Assembly: GCA_019419525.1 (NCBI GenBank)
Contig: DXZU01000035.1
Location: forward strand, 1-47,204
Direction: 5' to 3'
Length of the DNA: 47,204 nucleotides
Origin: Collinsella sp.
GTDB lineage: Bacteria; Actinomycetota; Coriobacteriia; Coriobacteriales; Coriobacteriaceae
In this document: piece by piece, positions 18,632 to 26,965 of the stretch
Layout of the letters: each line of letters starts with the position of its first letter
Numbering within the stretch: position 1 is the first letter of the stretch
Notes under the pieces: model-generated
Told to the model about the DNA's origin: nothing
Seen by the model: only the letters and a program-made list of their open reading frames with translations
Databases searched by the model: none
Position numbers and translations under genes: made by a program

Positions 18632-19135
18632 CTAGCCTTGATACGACGAGGCTTTGGGCGGCGTCTTGCCCTTTAGCACCTTGTGATAGTAGTCGTACGT
18701 CAGCGGCGTCTCGTCGCTCAGGCGCTCGGCATCCTCGACCTCGCCAATAAACAGCAGATGCGTGCCCACATCCACAGTGTCGATCAAACGGCAGCTAAAC
18801 AGGGCCGCCGCGTGCTCGGGCACATAGGGCATGCCCAGAGCCGTCTCGCGGGTCTCGTATTTGGCAAACTTGCCATAATCGCTGCTGGTGCGGAACCCAA
18901 AGTTACCGATGTAGAGCATGTCGGCGGTCTGGTCAATCACGGTCAGCGCAAAAGCCTTAGCCGATGCGATTACGCCGGACGTGACATTTTCCTTGTTCAC
19001 GGCAATCGAGATGCGCGGCGGGGCGGATGTCACCTGCACCGCTGTGTTGATGACGCAGCCGGCACGCAGCCCGTCCGCCGCGGCGCTCACCACGTACAGG
19101 CCACTCGGCATGGTAAAGAACGCAGTTTTGTCCAT
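18632..19135 (-). CDS. Flavin reductase-domain protein (FMN-binding)
   Basis: A 167-residue flavoprotein of the flavin-reductase-like (split-barrel FMN-binding) family. The ATG at 19135 follows GGGGAG; the longer open frame upstream has no ribosome-binding site and crosses a terminator and a palindrome. The family pattern is visible: MPSGLYVVSA near the start, VQVTSAPPRISIAVNKEN (FMN phosphate region), FALTVID, then the GVGTH-like DVGTHLLFIGEVEDAE. This is the same fold as the core of high-molecular-weight rubredoxins and flavoredoxins; here the rubredoxin is a separate gene 88 bp downstream. It probably cycles electrons from NAD(P)H or another donor to rubredoxin. The acceptor is unknown. 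Confidence 0.88.
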   Translation of the reverse strand: MDKTAFFTMPSGLYVVSAAADGLRAGCVINTAVQVTSAPPRISIAVNKENVTSGVIASAKAFALTVIDQTADMLYIGNFGFRTSSDYGKFAKYETRETALGMPYVPEHAAALFSCRLIDTVDVGTHLLFIGEVEDAERLSDETPLTYDYYHKVLKGKTPPKASSYQG

Positions 19136-19186
19136 AACGATCACTCCCCTAGCTCGGGTTGGAACCTCATGGATGTATGTACCCAC

Positions 19187-19220
19187 AAAAAAGGCGACGC
19201 CCATAACGGACGCCGCCTTT
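19187..19220 (-). terminator. Intrinsic terminator after smpB
   Basis: On the minus strand AAAGGCGGCGTCC pairs with GGGCGTCGCCTTT (two mismatches) and is followed by seven T. It lies between smpB and the flavin reductase gene. Confidence 0.8.
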
Positions 19221-19262
19221 GAGACATATGTGTCAGAACAGTAAGAAAGATGAGACGCCCGC

Positions 19263-19329
19263 AGTTGCGGTGAAATAGGGACTGAATAGCCCCTCAAATA
19301 GGCAAAACAGTCCGTATTCCACCGCAACT
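19263..19329. repeat. 67-bp palindrome downstream of smpB
   Basis: 22-nt arms at 19263-19284 and 19308-19329, beginning AGTTGCGGTGAAATAGGG, with two mismatches and a 23-nt centre. It ends 12 bp from the smpB stop. It is unrelated in sequence to the 59-bp family but similar in size and layout, and carries no T run. Confidence 0.85.
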
Positions 19330-19341
19330 TATACAGAGTGC

Positions 19342-19812
19342 CTAGCGGTTGCGTTCCTTAAGGGCGCGGTCGATCTCGCGTTGGACATCACGCTTGGCCA
19401 TGTCCTCGCGCTTGTCGTAGAGCTTCTTGCCGCGACCCAGACCCAGCAGCAGCTTTACGCGGCCGTCGGTATTAAAGTAGAGCTCCAACGGAACCAGCGC
19501 ATAACCACGGTTGCGAAGTTTGCCGTCAAGAAAGTCGATCTCCTTGCGGTGCAGCAGCAGACGACGCCGACGGTCGGGATCGCGATTCCACACGCCACCA
19601 TGGCTATAAGGGTGGATATGCAGTCCGACGAGCCAGCACTCGCCGCCACGAATCAGCGCAAAAGTGTCAGTGATCTGACAGGCGCGCTCGCGAATCGACT
19701 TGACCTCGGTGCCGCTCAGCTCAATACCGCACTCAAACGTCTCATCGATAAAGTACTCGTGATGTGCCGAGCGATTCTTGGAAATGAGTTTGCGCTCGCG
19801 CTTACTGGGCAT
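19342..19812 (-). CDS. smpB: SsrA-binding protein SmpB
   Basis: A 156-residue tmRNA partner that delivers tmRNA to stalled ribosomes. The ATG at 19812 follows a perfect AAGGAGG, and the first 11 bp overlap the end of the upstream TPR-like gene, indicating translational coupling. Family landmarks: NRSAHHEYFIDETFECGIEL, GTEVKSIR, HIHPYSHGG, RRRRLLLHRKEI, and the basic C-terminal tail that enters the mRNA channel (YDKREDMAKRDVQREIDRALK). No ssrA gene is found in this window. In many actinobacteria smpB directly follows ftsX; here 11 kb separates them. Confidence 0.96.
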   Translation of the reverse strand: MPSKRERKLISKNRSAHHEYFIDETFECGIELSGTEVKSIRERACQITDTFALIRGGECWLVGLHIHPYSHGGVWNRDPDRRRRLLLHRKEIDFLDGKLRNRGYALVPLELYFNTDGRVKLLLGLGRGKKLYDKREDMAKRDVQREIDRALKERNR

Positions 19813-20719
19813 CGCCGGCCTCCTTGGCGCCATCGGCGTTTGAGCCCGCAGCCTCGCGCTTTGCCTTGCGCTCGGCATTGAGCTCGGCATCGCTCTCACG
19901 CACCAGTTTGATAATCGCCGCGCAGGCCTCCTCGCCCACCAAGTCGCGAGCACGTACCGTCAGGCGCGTCGCCTCCTGCTTGTCGCCGTCGCTTGCAGCA
20001 TCGGTCGCGCACATAATCAGGCAGATGGCAATCTCGGCCGAAGGCGAGGTCGGAACGCCCTGCAGGGCCAGTTCACCCATCACGTGCTCGTCGCTCTCAT
20101 CGGCGGCATCCGGATAGGTGGTATGGATCTTGTTGAGCAGGCGCGTCGTATGCGCATCGTTGGGCGCCAGGCGCAGCGCCAGACGCGCGCAGCCCACGGC
20201 AGCCGAAACGTTCTCGGTCTCGGGCTCCAAGAAGTACTGACCCAGATTGGCGTAAGCGCGGGCGGCGCACTTGCCATCGCTTGCACGCTCCAGCACCGAG
20301 AACGAGAGCGATGCCCATTCCTGCTTGTCTTCGAGTGCGCGGAACAGCTCGGCCAAATCCAAGCGATAGTTGCAGTTCATGGGGTCCCAACGCACAGCCT
20401 GCATCAGGGCATTGCGAGCGCTCACATAATCCTGCTGGCGAATGTAGGCAAACGCCATATCAGAGTACAGGCGGTCAAACGGCACCTCGACCTGCACGAG
20501 CTCGCGCGGATCCTTCTCCACGCGGCGATAGGCCAAGCGCTCAAACTTGCTATCAAAGCTAAAGTATTGGCGCTTCTCCTCCGTCTTGCACTCGGCGTCG
20601 ATATACTCCTCGGCGAGCTCCACCAGGCGCTCCAGCAGCGGCGTCGCCGTAGCCAGGTCGCCCTGCGCCAGATAGTTCTCGGCATACGTGATGTCTTGCA
20701 AGCTGATGGGCAGGTCCAT
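19802..20719 (-). CDS. TPR-like helical repeat protein
   Basis: A 305-residue soluble protein starting at ATG 20719 after GAGGAG. Helical pairs with TPR-like spacing are visible: AENYLAQGDLATATPLLERLVEL (about 13-36), YSDMAFAYIRQQDYVSARNALMQAVRWDP (about 84-112), then ARAYANLGQYF and CARLALRLAPND (about 152-190). The C-terminal 40 residues are a charged low-complexity tail ending the frame inside smpB. Such proteins are usually scaffolds. Its overlap with smpB links their expression, but a shared function is not shown. No known family name can be given. Confidence 0.78.
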   Translation of the reverse strand: MDLPISLQDITYAENYLAQGDLATATPLLERLVELAEEYIDAECKTEEKRQYFSFDSKFERLAYRRVEKDPRELVQVEVPFDRLYSDMAFAYIRQQDYVSARNALMQAVRWDPMNCNYRLDLAELFRALEDKQEWASLSFSVLERASDGKCAARAYANLGQYFLEPETENVSAAVGCARLALRLAPNDAHTTRLLNKIHTTYPDAADESDEHVMGELALQGVPTSPSAEIAICLIMCATDAASDGDKQEATRLTVRARDLVGEEACAAIIKLVRESDAELNAERKAKREAAGSNADGAKEAGDAQ

Positions 20720-20773
20720 GACAACTCCTCGGTCCAGGCGGCAGACTCAACGCGCCTTAAACATCGGTCAATA

Positions 20774-20804
20774 CACAAAACCCGGGTCTCTTGCGAGGCC
20801 CGGG
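20774..20804 (-). terminator. Terminator after tRNA-Glu
   Basis: CCCGGGTCTC pairs with GAGGCCCGGG around TTGC; the minus-strand transcript ends in TTTTGTG. It lies just past the 3' CCA of tRNA-Glu. Confidence 0.85.
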
Positions 20805-20814
20805 CGTTCAATTT

Positions 20815-20891
20815 TGGTAGCCCGTACCAGATTCGAACTGGTGATCTCCGCCTTGAGAGGGCGGCGTCCTAAACCGCTAGACGAACGGGCC
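20815..20891 (-). tRNA. tRNA-Glu (CTC anticodon), CCA encoded
   Basis: A full cloverleaf on the minus strand. The acceptor stem GGCCCGT pairs with ACGGGCT (one G-U). The D arm contains GTCTAGCGGTTTAGGAC, the anticodon stem CCGCC/GGCGG holds the loop CTCTCAA with anticodon CTC, and the T arm has GTTCGAATC. CCA is encoded at 20815-20817. It is downstream of tRNA-Gln in one transcript. Confidence 0.95.
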
Positions 20892-20908
20892 ATATGTAGC
20901 AAATGCAA

Positions 20909-20982
20909 TGGCTGGGATGGAGGGAGTCGAACCCCCATTGACGGAACCAGAATCCGCTGTCCTGCCATTAGACGACATCCCA
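20909..20982 (-). tRNA. tRNA-Gln (CTG anticodon), CCA encoded
   Basis: Acceptor TGGGATG pairs with CATCCCA. The D arm contains GTCTAATGGCAGGAC, the anticodon loop is TTCTGGT with anticodon CTG, and the T arm has GGTTCGACTCC. CCA is encoded. It is separated from tRNA-Glu by 17 bp and shares its promoter and terminator. Confidence 0.95.
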
Positions 20983-21026
20983 ATGACTGCATCGCTGCGC
21001 TCGGCTGTGCCTTTGCGCAAGAAAGA

Positions 21027-21055
21027 AATATACGGGAAGTCTCGCCGTGACGCAA
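21027..21055 (-). promoter_or_regulatory. tRNA-Gln/tRNA-Glu promoter
   Basis: On the minus strand TTGCGT (21050-21055) and TATATT (21027-21032) have ideal 17-bp spacing. Transcription would start about 40 nt before tRNA-Gln. No stringent-type GC discriminator is obvious. Confidence 0.75.
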
Positions 21056-21258
21056 GCCCCAATTTTGACTTTTTTGAAATTCAGTCAAATTGGCCTAATT
21101 AAGTCCAACCCGTGAAGGACCTGTGAAGCCGACCGCTGTACACGAAGGGCAAAACGCCGCGAGCGGTAGCCGTCAACCGTTGGCAGATTCTACCGCGAAA
21201 ACGATAGCACCAGGCAACACAATCGAAGTATCAATGATCACGTAGATATCGAGGCGCC

Positions 21259-21669
21259 ATGGACGAAGAGCTTGATTACCTATGGGAGACCCTGGGCCTT
21301 GAGATCACTGCCGACCTTTGGCCCGAACGGGACAAAATCCATCCCACACTGCGCCCCGCCATTACTGTGGTGCAGGCAAAATACCGCCGTGCATCCTTTT
21401 TGATCATGCGGATGTCATGGCACGCGGGACTCCCCGACCTTAAGCGAATCCAGGCAAGCCTCGTCGAGCTGTCCGGCATGCCGACCGTCATATCCGAGGC
21501 GCACCTGGAGCAGCGCCAGCGCGAGCGACTGCAACAGCAGCGGATTCCCTTTATCTGCCCCGGCGTTCAGGCATATCTGCCCTTTATGGACGAGGAGTAC
21601 TGGAGCGGCAAGCCCAACAAACACGTAAAGGTCTACGATCCGCACGAATGGGCACAGCTGGCGGACTGA
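21259..21669 (+). CDS. Hypothetical protein, 136 residues
   Basis: Unrecognised, but a clean frame starting at ATG 21259 after GAGG. It is soluble and helical at the N terminus (DEELDYLWETLGLEI), with a central YRRASFLIMRMSWHAGLPDLKRI and a distinctive QRERLQQQRIPFICPGVQAY followed by LPFMDEEYW. From memory, a similar IPF-P--Q-YLPF stretch occurs in some winged-helix (MarR-like) proteins, where it follows the DNA-binding part, but no helix-turn-helix is clear here. It is one of only two genes in the window ending in TGA. It faces the ArsC-like gene across a repeat array. Confidence 0.65.
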   Translation: MDEELDYLWETLGLEITADLWPERDKIHPTLRPAITVVQAKYRRASFLIMRMSWHAGLPDLKRIQASLVELSGMPTVISEAHLEQRQRERLQQQRIPFICPGVQAYLPFMDEEYWSGKPNKHVKVYDPHEWAQLAD

Positions 21670-21688
21670 CTGGGGCAGGCCCGCCGGC

Positions 21689-21858
21689 GGAAAGTGCGTC
21701 CCAGATTTCAAGCTCAAACTGGTCCCCACTTTCCCGTTGAGCCCTCAACCGGAAACCGTGTCCCGCAATCGAAGCTCAGAATGGGACGTGCTTTCCGCAA
21801 CCGGCCACTTTGGGAAAGTGCATCCCATTCTGGAAGCGAATTCCGGGTCGCACTTTCC
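21689..21858. repeat. Three-unit palindromic tandem array, 62-bp period
   Basis: Three 46-bp hairpin units begin at 21689, 21751 and 21813, a spacing of exactly 62 bp. Each starts with GGAAA(GTG/CCG)-x-(G/A)TCCC and ends with the complementary GGG-x-C...CTTTCC; unit 1 ends in CCCCACTTTCC. The central AAGCTCA is kept in units 1 and 2 and decays to AAGCGAA in unit 3. It fills the space between two convergent genes and may act as a double-sided terminator. Confidence 0.88.
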
Positions 21859-21865
21859 GCAGCCG

Positions 21866-22225
21866 CTACAGCAACGCCTCGGCCCAAGCCGCTTCCCTAA
21901 AGCCGGGAATCGCAAAGTCGTCGCCCACCAGCAGCGGACGCTTGACCAGCATGCCGTCGGTCGCCAGCAGCTCGTAGCACTCCCGATCCGTCATGCCCGC
22001 ATCCAGACGCGCCTTCAGGCCCAGCTCTCGATATTTCATGCCCGACGAATTAAAGAAACGCCGCACCGGCAGCCCCGAATGAGCAATCCAGGTCGCAAGC
22101 TCATCAGCCGTGGGATTGTCCAAAACGATATCGCGGTCGATGTACTCTACCCCATGTTCGTCCAGCCATGCCTTGGCCTTCTTACAGGTCGAGCACTTGG
22201 GATATTCAACAAACAGTACGGTCAT
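21866..22225 (-). CDS. ArsC/Spx-family thioredoxin-fold protein
   Basis: A 119-residue protein of the arsenate reductase-like (ArsC/Spx/YffB) family. The ATG at 22225 follows GGAGG. It begins VEYPKCSTCKKAKAWLDEHG with a CxxC redox pair at about residues 10-13, followed by the family's RDIVLDNPTADEL and the C-terminal LVKRPLLV. It could be a glutathione/thioredoxin-type reductase or an Spx-like RNA polymerase partner; the sequence does not decide between them. No ars genes are nearby, which argues against a role in arsenic resistance. It is transcribed alone, 8 bp from a palindromic array at its 3' end. Confidence 0.88.
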   Translation of the reverse strand: MTVLFVEYPKCSTCKKAKAWLDEHGVEYIDRDIVLDNPTADELATWIAHSGLPVRRFFNSSGMKYRELGLKARLDAGMTDRECYELLATDGMLVKRPLLVGDDFAIPGFREAAWAEALL

Positions 22226-22317
22226 GGAAATCCTCCGAATATAGATCGGCCAACGCAGGCACACGCCACACGAGGCGCCTTCGTATGATGGGCCAATTGT
22301 AGCCCACGGGTCACACG

Positions 22318-23370
22318 CTAAACGAACCGTACCCCGAATCCGCGTTTGATGAACGGCAGCAGCTCCATTGCCTCGGGCGTGATATGGCCCGCAACGTTCA
22401 TGCGCTCGTCACCGGGGAGATCGACCCGCGCAATCTCAAGCTCGCCTTCGTAGCGCCCATATCCGCTATTGCTCACAGCGATCGACCCCGCCTTTCGCGG
22501 CAGGCCGGCTCCGGCATCCGTCGGCACGGAATCCGGCTTAAGCGTCGTACGTGACTCCTGAGACCTAAAGATGAGGACGCTCGAGTCGGGTCGGTCGTGA
22601 TGAATCTGCCCGCGCACATAGGCATAACTGAGCTCAAGCTCGCATTGCAGGTCCACGTATCCGGCGGAAACTTGAGCAAACTGCGCCCAGCCCGCATCGG
22701 AAAGATCGGGGTCGCCGACCAACACAATGTCGCAATCGGCGCCATGTGCAAGCTCAAGCATATTGAGGGCAACCTTTGACGCGCGACCGCGCTGCGCCTC
22801 GACCGTCGGCAGTCCCTCGAATACCGGCCCGCGAACGTTAGCATCACCCGGCACAAAAGCCATGATTTCGAATCCAAGCGCCGCAAGACGAAGATTCACC
22901 CGAGCAATGTCCTCCAGAGCTAAACCGGTATAAGGCTTGGGGTAAAAATTGTGGCAGGCGGCAAAACGAGTCACATCGGCACCGGCCTCACGCCACGATG
23001 CGATTTCATCAGAACTCACTGTCGATGCATTGACCACAATGCGAAATACACCGGACAGCTCCGCGACCCGCTGGGCGCTAAAGCCATAGTCCAAACGAAG
23101 GTATTCCAACCCCAGATCGCGCAAGTCCTCGATGCGCTCAAGCCCGAGCAAATCGCACGTGCGAGGCCCCACATCGGCAATGAGCGCAATGCCGCGGGCG
23201 GAAAGCAGCGACAGCACATGACGGACCTTATCGGCATACGCCGCTCCCCCATCCTCGGGAATATGCAGCGAGGTGAACGCATAGCGCGCACCCGCCGCGG
23301 CACCACGTTCAATCGTCCGCTCAATATCCTGCAGAGGGCTGGAAAGATAAATCGAAATACCCGTTTTCAC
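22318..23370 (-). CDS. mupG: MupG-type 6-phospho-N-acetylmuramidase (DUF871)
   Basis: A 350-residue cytosolic glycosidase. It starts with GTG at 23370, with AAAGGAG upstream. It matches the DUF871/MupG family: an N-terminal TIM barrel (GISIYLSSPLQDIE at the start, FTSLHIPED, LRLDYGF, ACHNFYPKPYTGL) and a smaller C-terminal barrel domain (about residues 240-350). In bacilli and staphylococci MupG cleaves MurNAc-6-phosphate-GlcNAc, the disaccharide made by the MurP transporter. Its position after murR, murQ and murP supports that role here. It is preceded by a strong terminator-like hairpin that ends 22 nt before the start codon, so expression probably requires read-through of that hairpin. Confidence 0.9.
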   Translation of the reverse strand: MKTGISIYLSSPLQDIERTIERGAAAGARYAFTSLHIPEDGGAAYADKVRHVLSLLSARGIALIADVGPRTCDLLGLERIEDLRDLGLEYLRLDYGFSAQRVAELSGVFRIVVNASTVSSDEIASWREAGADVTRFAACHNFYPKPYTGLALEDIARVNLRLAALGFEIMAFVPGDANVRGPVFEGLPTVEAQRGRASKVALNMLELAHGADCDIVLVGDPDLSDAGWAQFAQVSAGYVDLQCELELSYAYVRGQIHHDRPDSSVLIFRSQESRTTLKPDSVPTDAGAGLPRKAGSIAVSNSGYGRYEGELEIARVDLPGDERMNVAGHITPEAMELLPFIKRGFGVRFV

Positions 23371-23389
23371 GCTTCAACGCTCCTTTAAA

Positions 23390-23420
23390 AAAGGCCGGCG
23401 GAGCAGCTAGCCCCGCCGGC
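23390..23420 (-). terminator. Terminator/attenuator between murP and mupG
   Basis: GCCGGCGG (23394-23401) pairs with CCGCCGGC (23413-23420); on the minus strand the hairpin is followed by CCTTTTTT. The T run abuts AAAGGAG, the mupG ribosome-binding site, so no room remains for a separate promoter. Confidence 0.8.
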
Positions 23421-23487
23421 ACAACCATAACATCAAGAAATCTGCCGCGCGCCGCGAACCCTGAGCAACACGGCTCGCGATATCAAT

Positions 23488-24918
23488 CTACTCGCCAAAG
23501 AACTCGTTGATCTTCTGCTCGTCGACGCCAAAGAACCACGTCAGGACAAAGCCGGCGGCATAGGCAAGCAGCATAGCGGCAACGTAGCCGAGCTGCTGGC
23601 CAGGAACGACGATCAGCAGGCCAAACAGACCGGAAACGCCCTGAGAAACCGTGCCGATGTGAAGCAGCGCCGCGAGCGCGCCGCCAAATCCGGCACCCAG
23701 GCAGGCCGTCACAAACGGACGAACGAGCGGCAGCGTAACAGCATACATCAGAGGCTCGCCCACACCCAGGATTCCAACGGGAATGGACTCTGCGACGTAC
23801 TTCTTGAGCTTGGCATTCTTGGTCTTAAAGTACAGCGCCAAACCGGCACCGACCTGGCCGCCGCCAGCCATCATAAGGATGGGAAGCAGGTAATTGATAC
23901 CCTTGGTAGCGCCGTCGGGATCGTTGAGCATAGCGTGGATCGGCGTGAGCGCCTGATGCAGGCCGACGGACACCAGCGGCAAGAAGCCTGCCGACAGGAT
24001 ATAGCCGCCCAGGACGCCCAGCTTCTCGAAGATAAAGGTCAAAACGCTAAAGATGGCAGTCGTCAGCCATGCGCCAACCGGCTGGATGACGAGCATCAGA
24101 GCAAAGGCGCCGATGATGAGCACCAGCAGCGGAGACAAGAACGTGTCGAGTGCGTTGGGCATAACCTTGCGAATCTGACGCTCCATCCAGGCAAAAAATG
24201 CGCCAGCGATGAGAGCCGCGATCATGCCGCCCGCTGCGGGGTTGTACTGCGCACTGGTGAGCGGCAGCAGAATGGCAGTGGCAGGATCAGCCGCGCCAGG
24301 CGCAAGCAGGGGCATGGCACTGTTGGCGATACACATCATGCCGGCGATGCCGCCCAGCGCAGCGGAGCCACCAAACTCACGTGCCGCGTTATAGCCCACC
24401 AAGATGGGCAGATAGGCAAACAGGGCCCAGCCCATGGAACGAATGCCCTGGTACCACCACTCGCCTGCAAGCGCGCCTGCCGTCGAGACGTTAATGACGT
24501 TGCAGATACCGTTGATGAGGCCAGCCGCAATGATGCCGGGAAGCAGGGCGACGAAGACATTGGAAATCTTCTTGAGGAAGGCCTGAACCGGCTTGGACTC
24601 GTACTTGGCCTTCTGCGCGGCCTTGTTTGTGGCCGCAGCGTCAACCACGCTCTCGTCGGCAACGCCTTTCGCAAGGCCAGTGAGCTTGGAGAACTCCTCG
24701 AGCACCTTATTCACCTTGCCCGGACCCAGCACGATCTGCATCGTGTCGTCCTCGACCAGGCCCATCACGCCGTCGAGTGCCTTAATGCCCTCCGTGTCGA
24801 CGTTGCCCGCGTCTTTGACGGTCACGCGCAGGCGCGTCATGCACGCCGCGTTTGCCAGCACGTTGTCTTTACCGCCCAAAAGGTCCAGCAGCTTTTGAGC
24901 CAGCTCTTTGTTCGTCAT
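23488..24918 (-). CDS. murP: PTS MurNAc-type transporter, EIIBC
   Basis: A 476-residue sugar permease that phosphorylates its substrate during import. It starts at ATG 24918 after AAGGAGG. The EIIB domain (about 1-85) has the phospho-Cys C26 in ACMTRLRV. After a 30-residue linker comes the membrane EIIC domain (about 110-470) with about ten helices and the GEP substrate motif in GILGVGEPLMYAV. No EIIA domain is present, so phosphate must come from a separate glucose-type EIIA outside the window. Position between murQ and mupG identifies MurNAc or MurNAc-GlcNAc as substrate. EIIBC is certain; the sugar is inferred from the operon. Confidence 0.92.
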   Translation of the reverse strand: MTNKELAQKLLDLLGGKDNVLANAACMTRLRVTVKDAGNVDTEGIKALDGVMGLVEDDTMQIVLGPGKVNKVLEEFSKLTGLAKGVADESVVDAAATNKAAQKAKYESKPVQAFLKKISNVFVALLPGIIAAGLINGICNVINVSTAGALAGEWWYQGIRSMGWALFAYLPILVGYNAAREFGGSAALGGIAGMMCIANSAMPLLAPGAADPATAILLPLTSAQYNPAAGGMIAALIAGAFFAWMERQIRKVMPNALDTFLSPLLVLIIGAFALMLVIQPVGAWLTTAIFSVLTFIFEKLGVLGGYILSAGFLPLVSVGLHQALTPIHAMLNDPDGATKGINYLLPILMMAGGGQVGAGLALYFKTKNAKLKKYVAESIPVGILGVGEPLMYAVTLPLVRPFVTACLGAGFGGALAALLHIGTVSQGVSGLFGLLIVVPGQQLGYVAAMLLAYAAGFVLTWFFGVDEQKINEFFGE

Positions 24919-24975
24919 AACTCCTCCTTGTATTGGGTATCTCGTCTGGATGTCATATCAGCTCACGCCGCGCAC

Positions 24976-25899
<924 letters not shown>

Positions 25900-25909
25900 T
25901 TCATTCACC

Positions 25910-26761
25910 TCATCTTTCCTGTTTCTCGATGTAGTTTTGCTTAATGACATGCGTCGCCCGTTCGTAGTCGCTGGCAACGTAAGCAGCGTAAAGGGCATCG
26001 ACAACCATAAGCTGGGCCATACGCGAAGCCATGGCACCGCTGCGGACCAAGGGTTCACTCGCAGCAACGCCGAGCACGGCATCGGCCATGGTGGCAAGCT
26101 TGGATGATCCATCTACTTTGGTAACGGCCACAACGGGACAGTTGTGACGTTGAGCCTCGGCGGTGCAGTCCAGCACCTCTTGCGTCAAGCCCGAGTAGCT
26201 AAAGGCGATTGCCATATCGCCCTCATGCATGTTCTTGGCACATAAGAGCTGATCATGCCAGTCGTCGTACAGATGGCACTCTTTGTCGACACGCATGAGC
26301 TTTTGCGCCAGGTCGTGCGCGACCAAACGAGAGGCACCAATACCGAACAGATTGACCGCGCGTGCCCGCTTAAGACGGGCCGCGCATCGCTCCAAGACGG
26401 TGTAATCGAGCGTTCGCGCCGTCGCCTCGATCGTGCGCACGTTGCTTTTCATCACCTTCCCCACGATACGTTCGACGCTGTCATCCATGGAGATGTCCTC
26501 GAGGGCTACGTCTTTCTTGTCACCTAAGAGCGCCAGCTCGGCAATCAGTTCGCGCTGGAACTCCTTGTAGCCCGCAAAACCCAAACGCTTGCAAAAGCGC
26601 AAAATGCTCGAGGGCGAGGAGAACGTGACATCGGCAAGACCGCGGACGGACAGCCCGACCACCTCGTGCGGATGAGCGCTTACATATGCGATGACATTGC
26701 GTTCCGTCGGGCTCGCGCTGAGCTCACGCTCGCGAAGCCGCAAAAGCAATCCGTTTGCCAT
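25910..26761 (-). CDS. murR: RpiR/MurR-family transcriptional regulator
   Basis: A 283-residue regulator. I chose ATG 26761, which follows GGAGG by 8 nt; a GTG at 26770 overlaps that site. An N-terminal helix-turn-helix (about 1-80, with SVRGLADVTFSSPSSILRFCKRLGF) is followed by a SIS sugar-phosphate-binding domain (about 125-260, VNLFGIGASRLVAHDLAQKL and AFSYSGLTQEVLD). By family and place it should sense MurNAc-6P and control its own operon. A palindrome at 26828 in its promoter region is a candidate operator. It is first in the murR-murQ-murP-mupG series and ends in the rare stop TGA. Confidence 0.92.
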   Translation of the reverse strand: MANGLLLRLRERELSASPTERNVIAYVSAHPHEVVGLSVRGLADVTFSSPSSILRFCKRLGFAGYKEFQRELIAELALLGDKKDVALEDISMDDSVERIVGKVMKSNVRTIEATARTLDYTVLERCAARLKRARAVNLFGIGASRLVAHDLAQKLMRVDKECHLYDDWHDQLLCAKNMHEGDMAIAFSYSGLTQEVLDCTAEAQRHNCPVVAVTKVDGSSKLATMADAVLGVAASEPLVRSGAMASRMAQLMVVDALYAAYVASDYERATHVIKQNYIEKQER

Positions 26762-26827
26762 CTCAAACACCTCCGTTGAGAAGAATTAAAGACCAACGAA
26801 CGATTCGTACCGGATACAAACAGCTTT

Positions 26828-26846
26828 TGCGGTACATTGTGCCGCA
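26828..26846 (-). promoter_or_regulatory. Candidate MurR operator
   Basis: TGCGGTAC-ATT-GTGCCGCA is an 8+3+8 dyad with one mismatch, 67 bp upstream of the murR start. It is the most symmetric short site before the operon. No -10/-35 pair was assigned with confidence. Confidence 0.4.
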
Positions 26847-26965
26847 TCGTGGCGCACAAAGGGCGAGCGTTCTACCGCTCGCCCCTCAAATCCGACCGCT
26901 CGGAAATACGCGCGACACAAAATAATTCAACAAGGTCGCATTATCAGAAACGGGTTTGTTACCGG

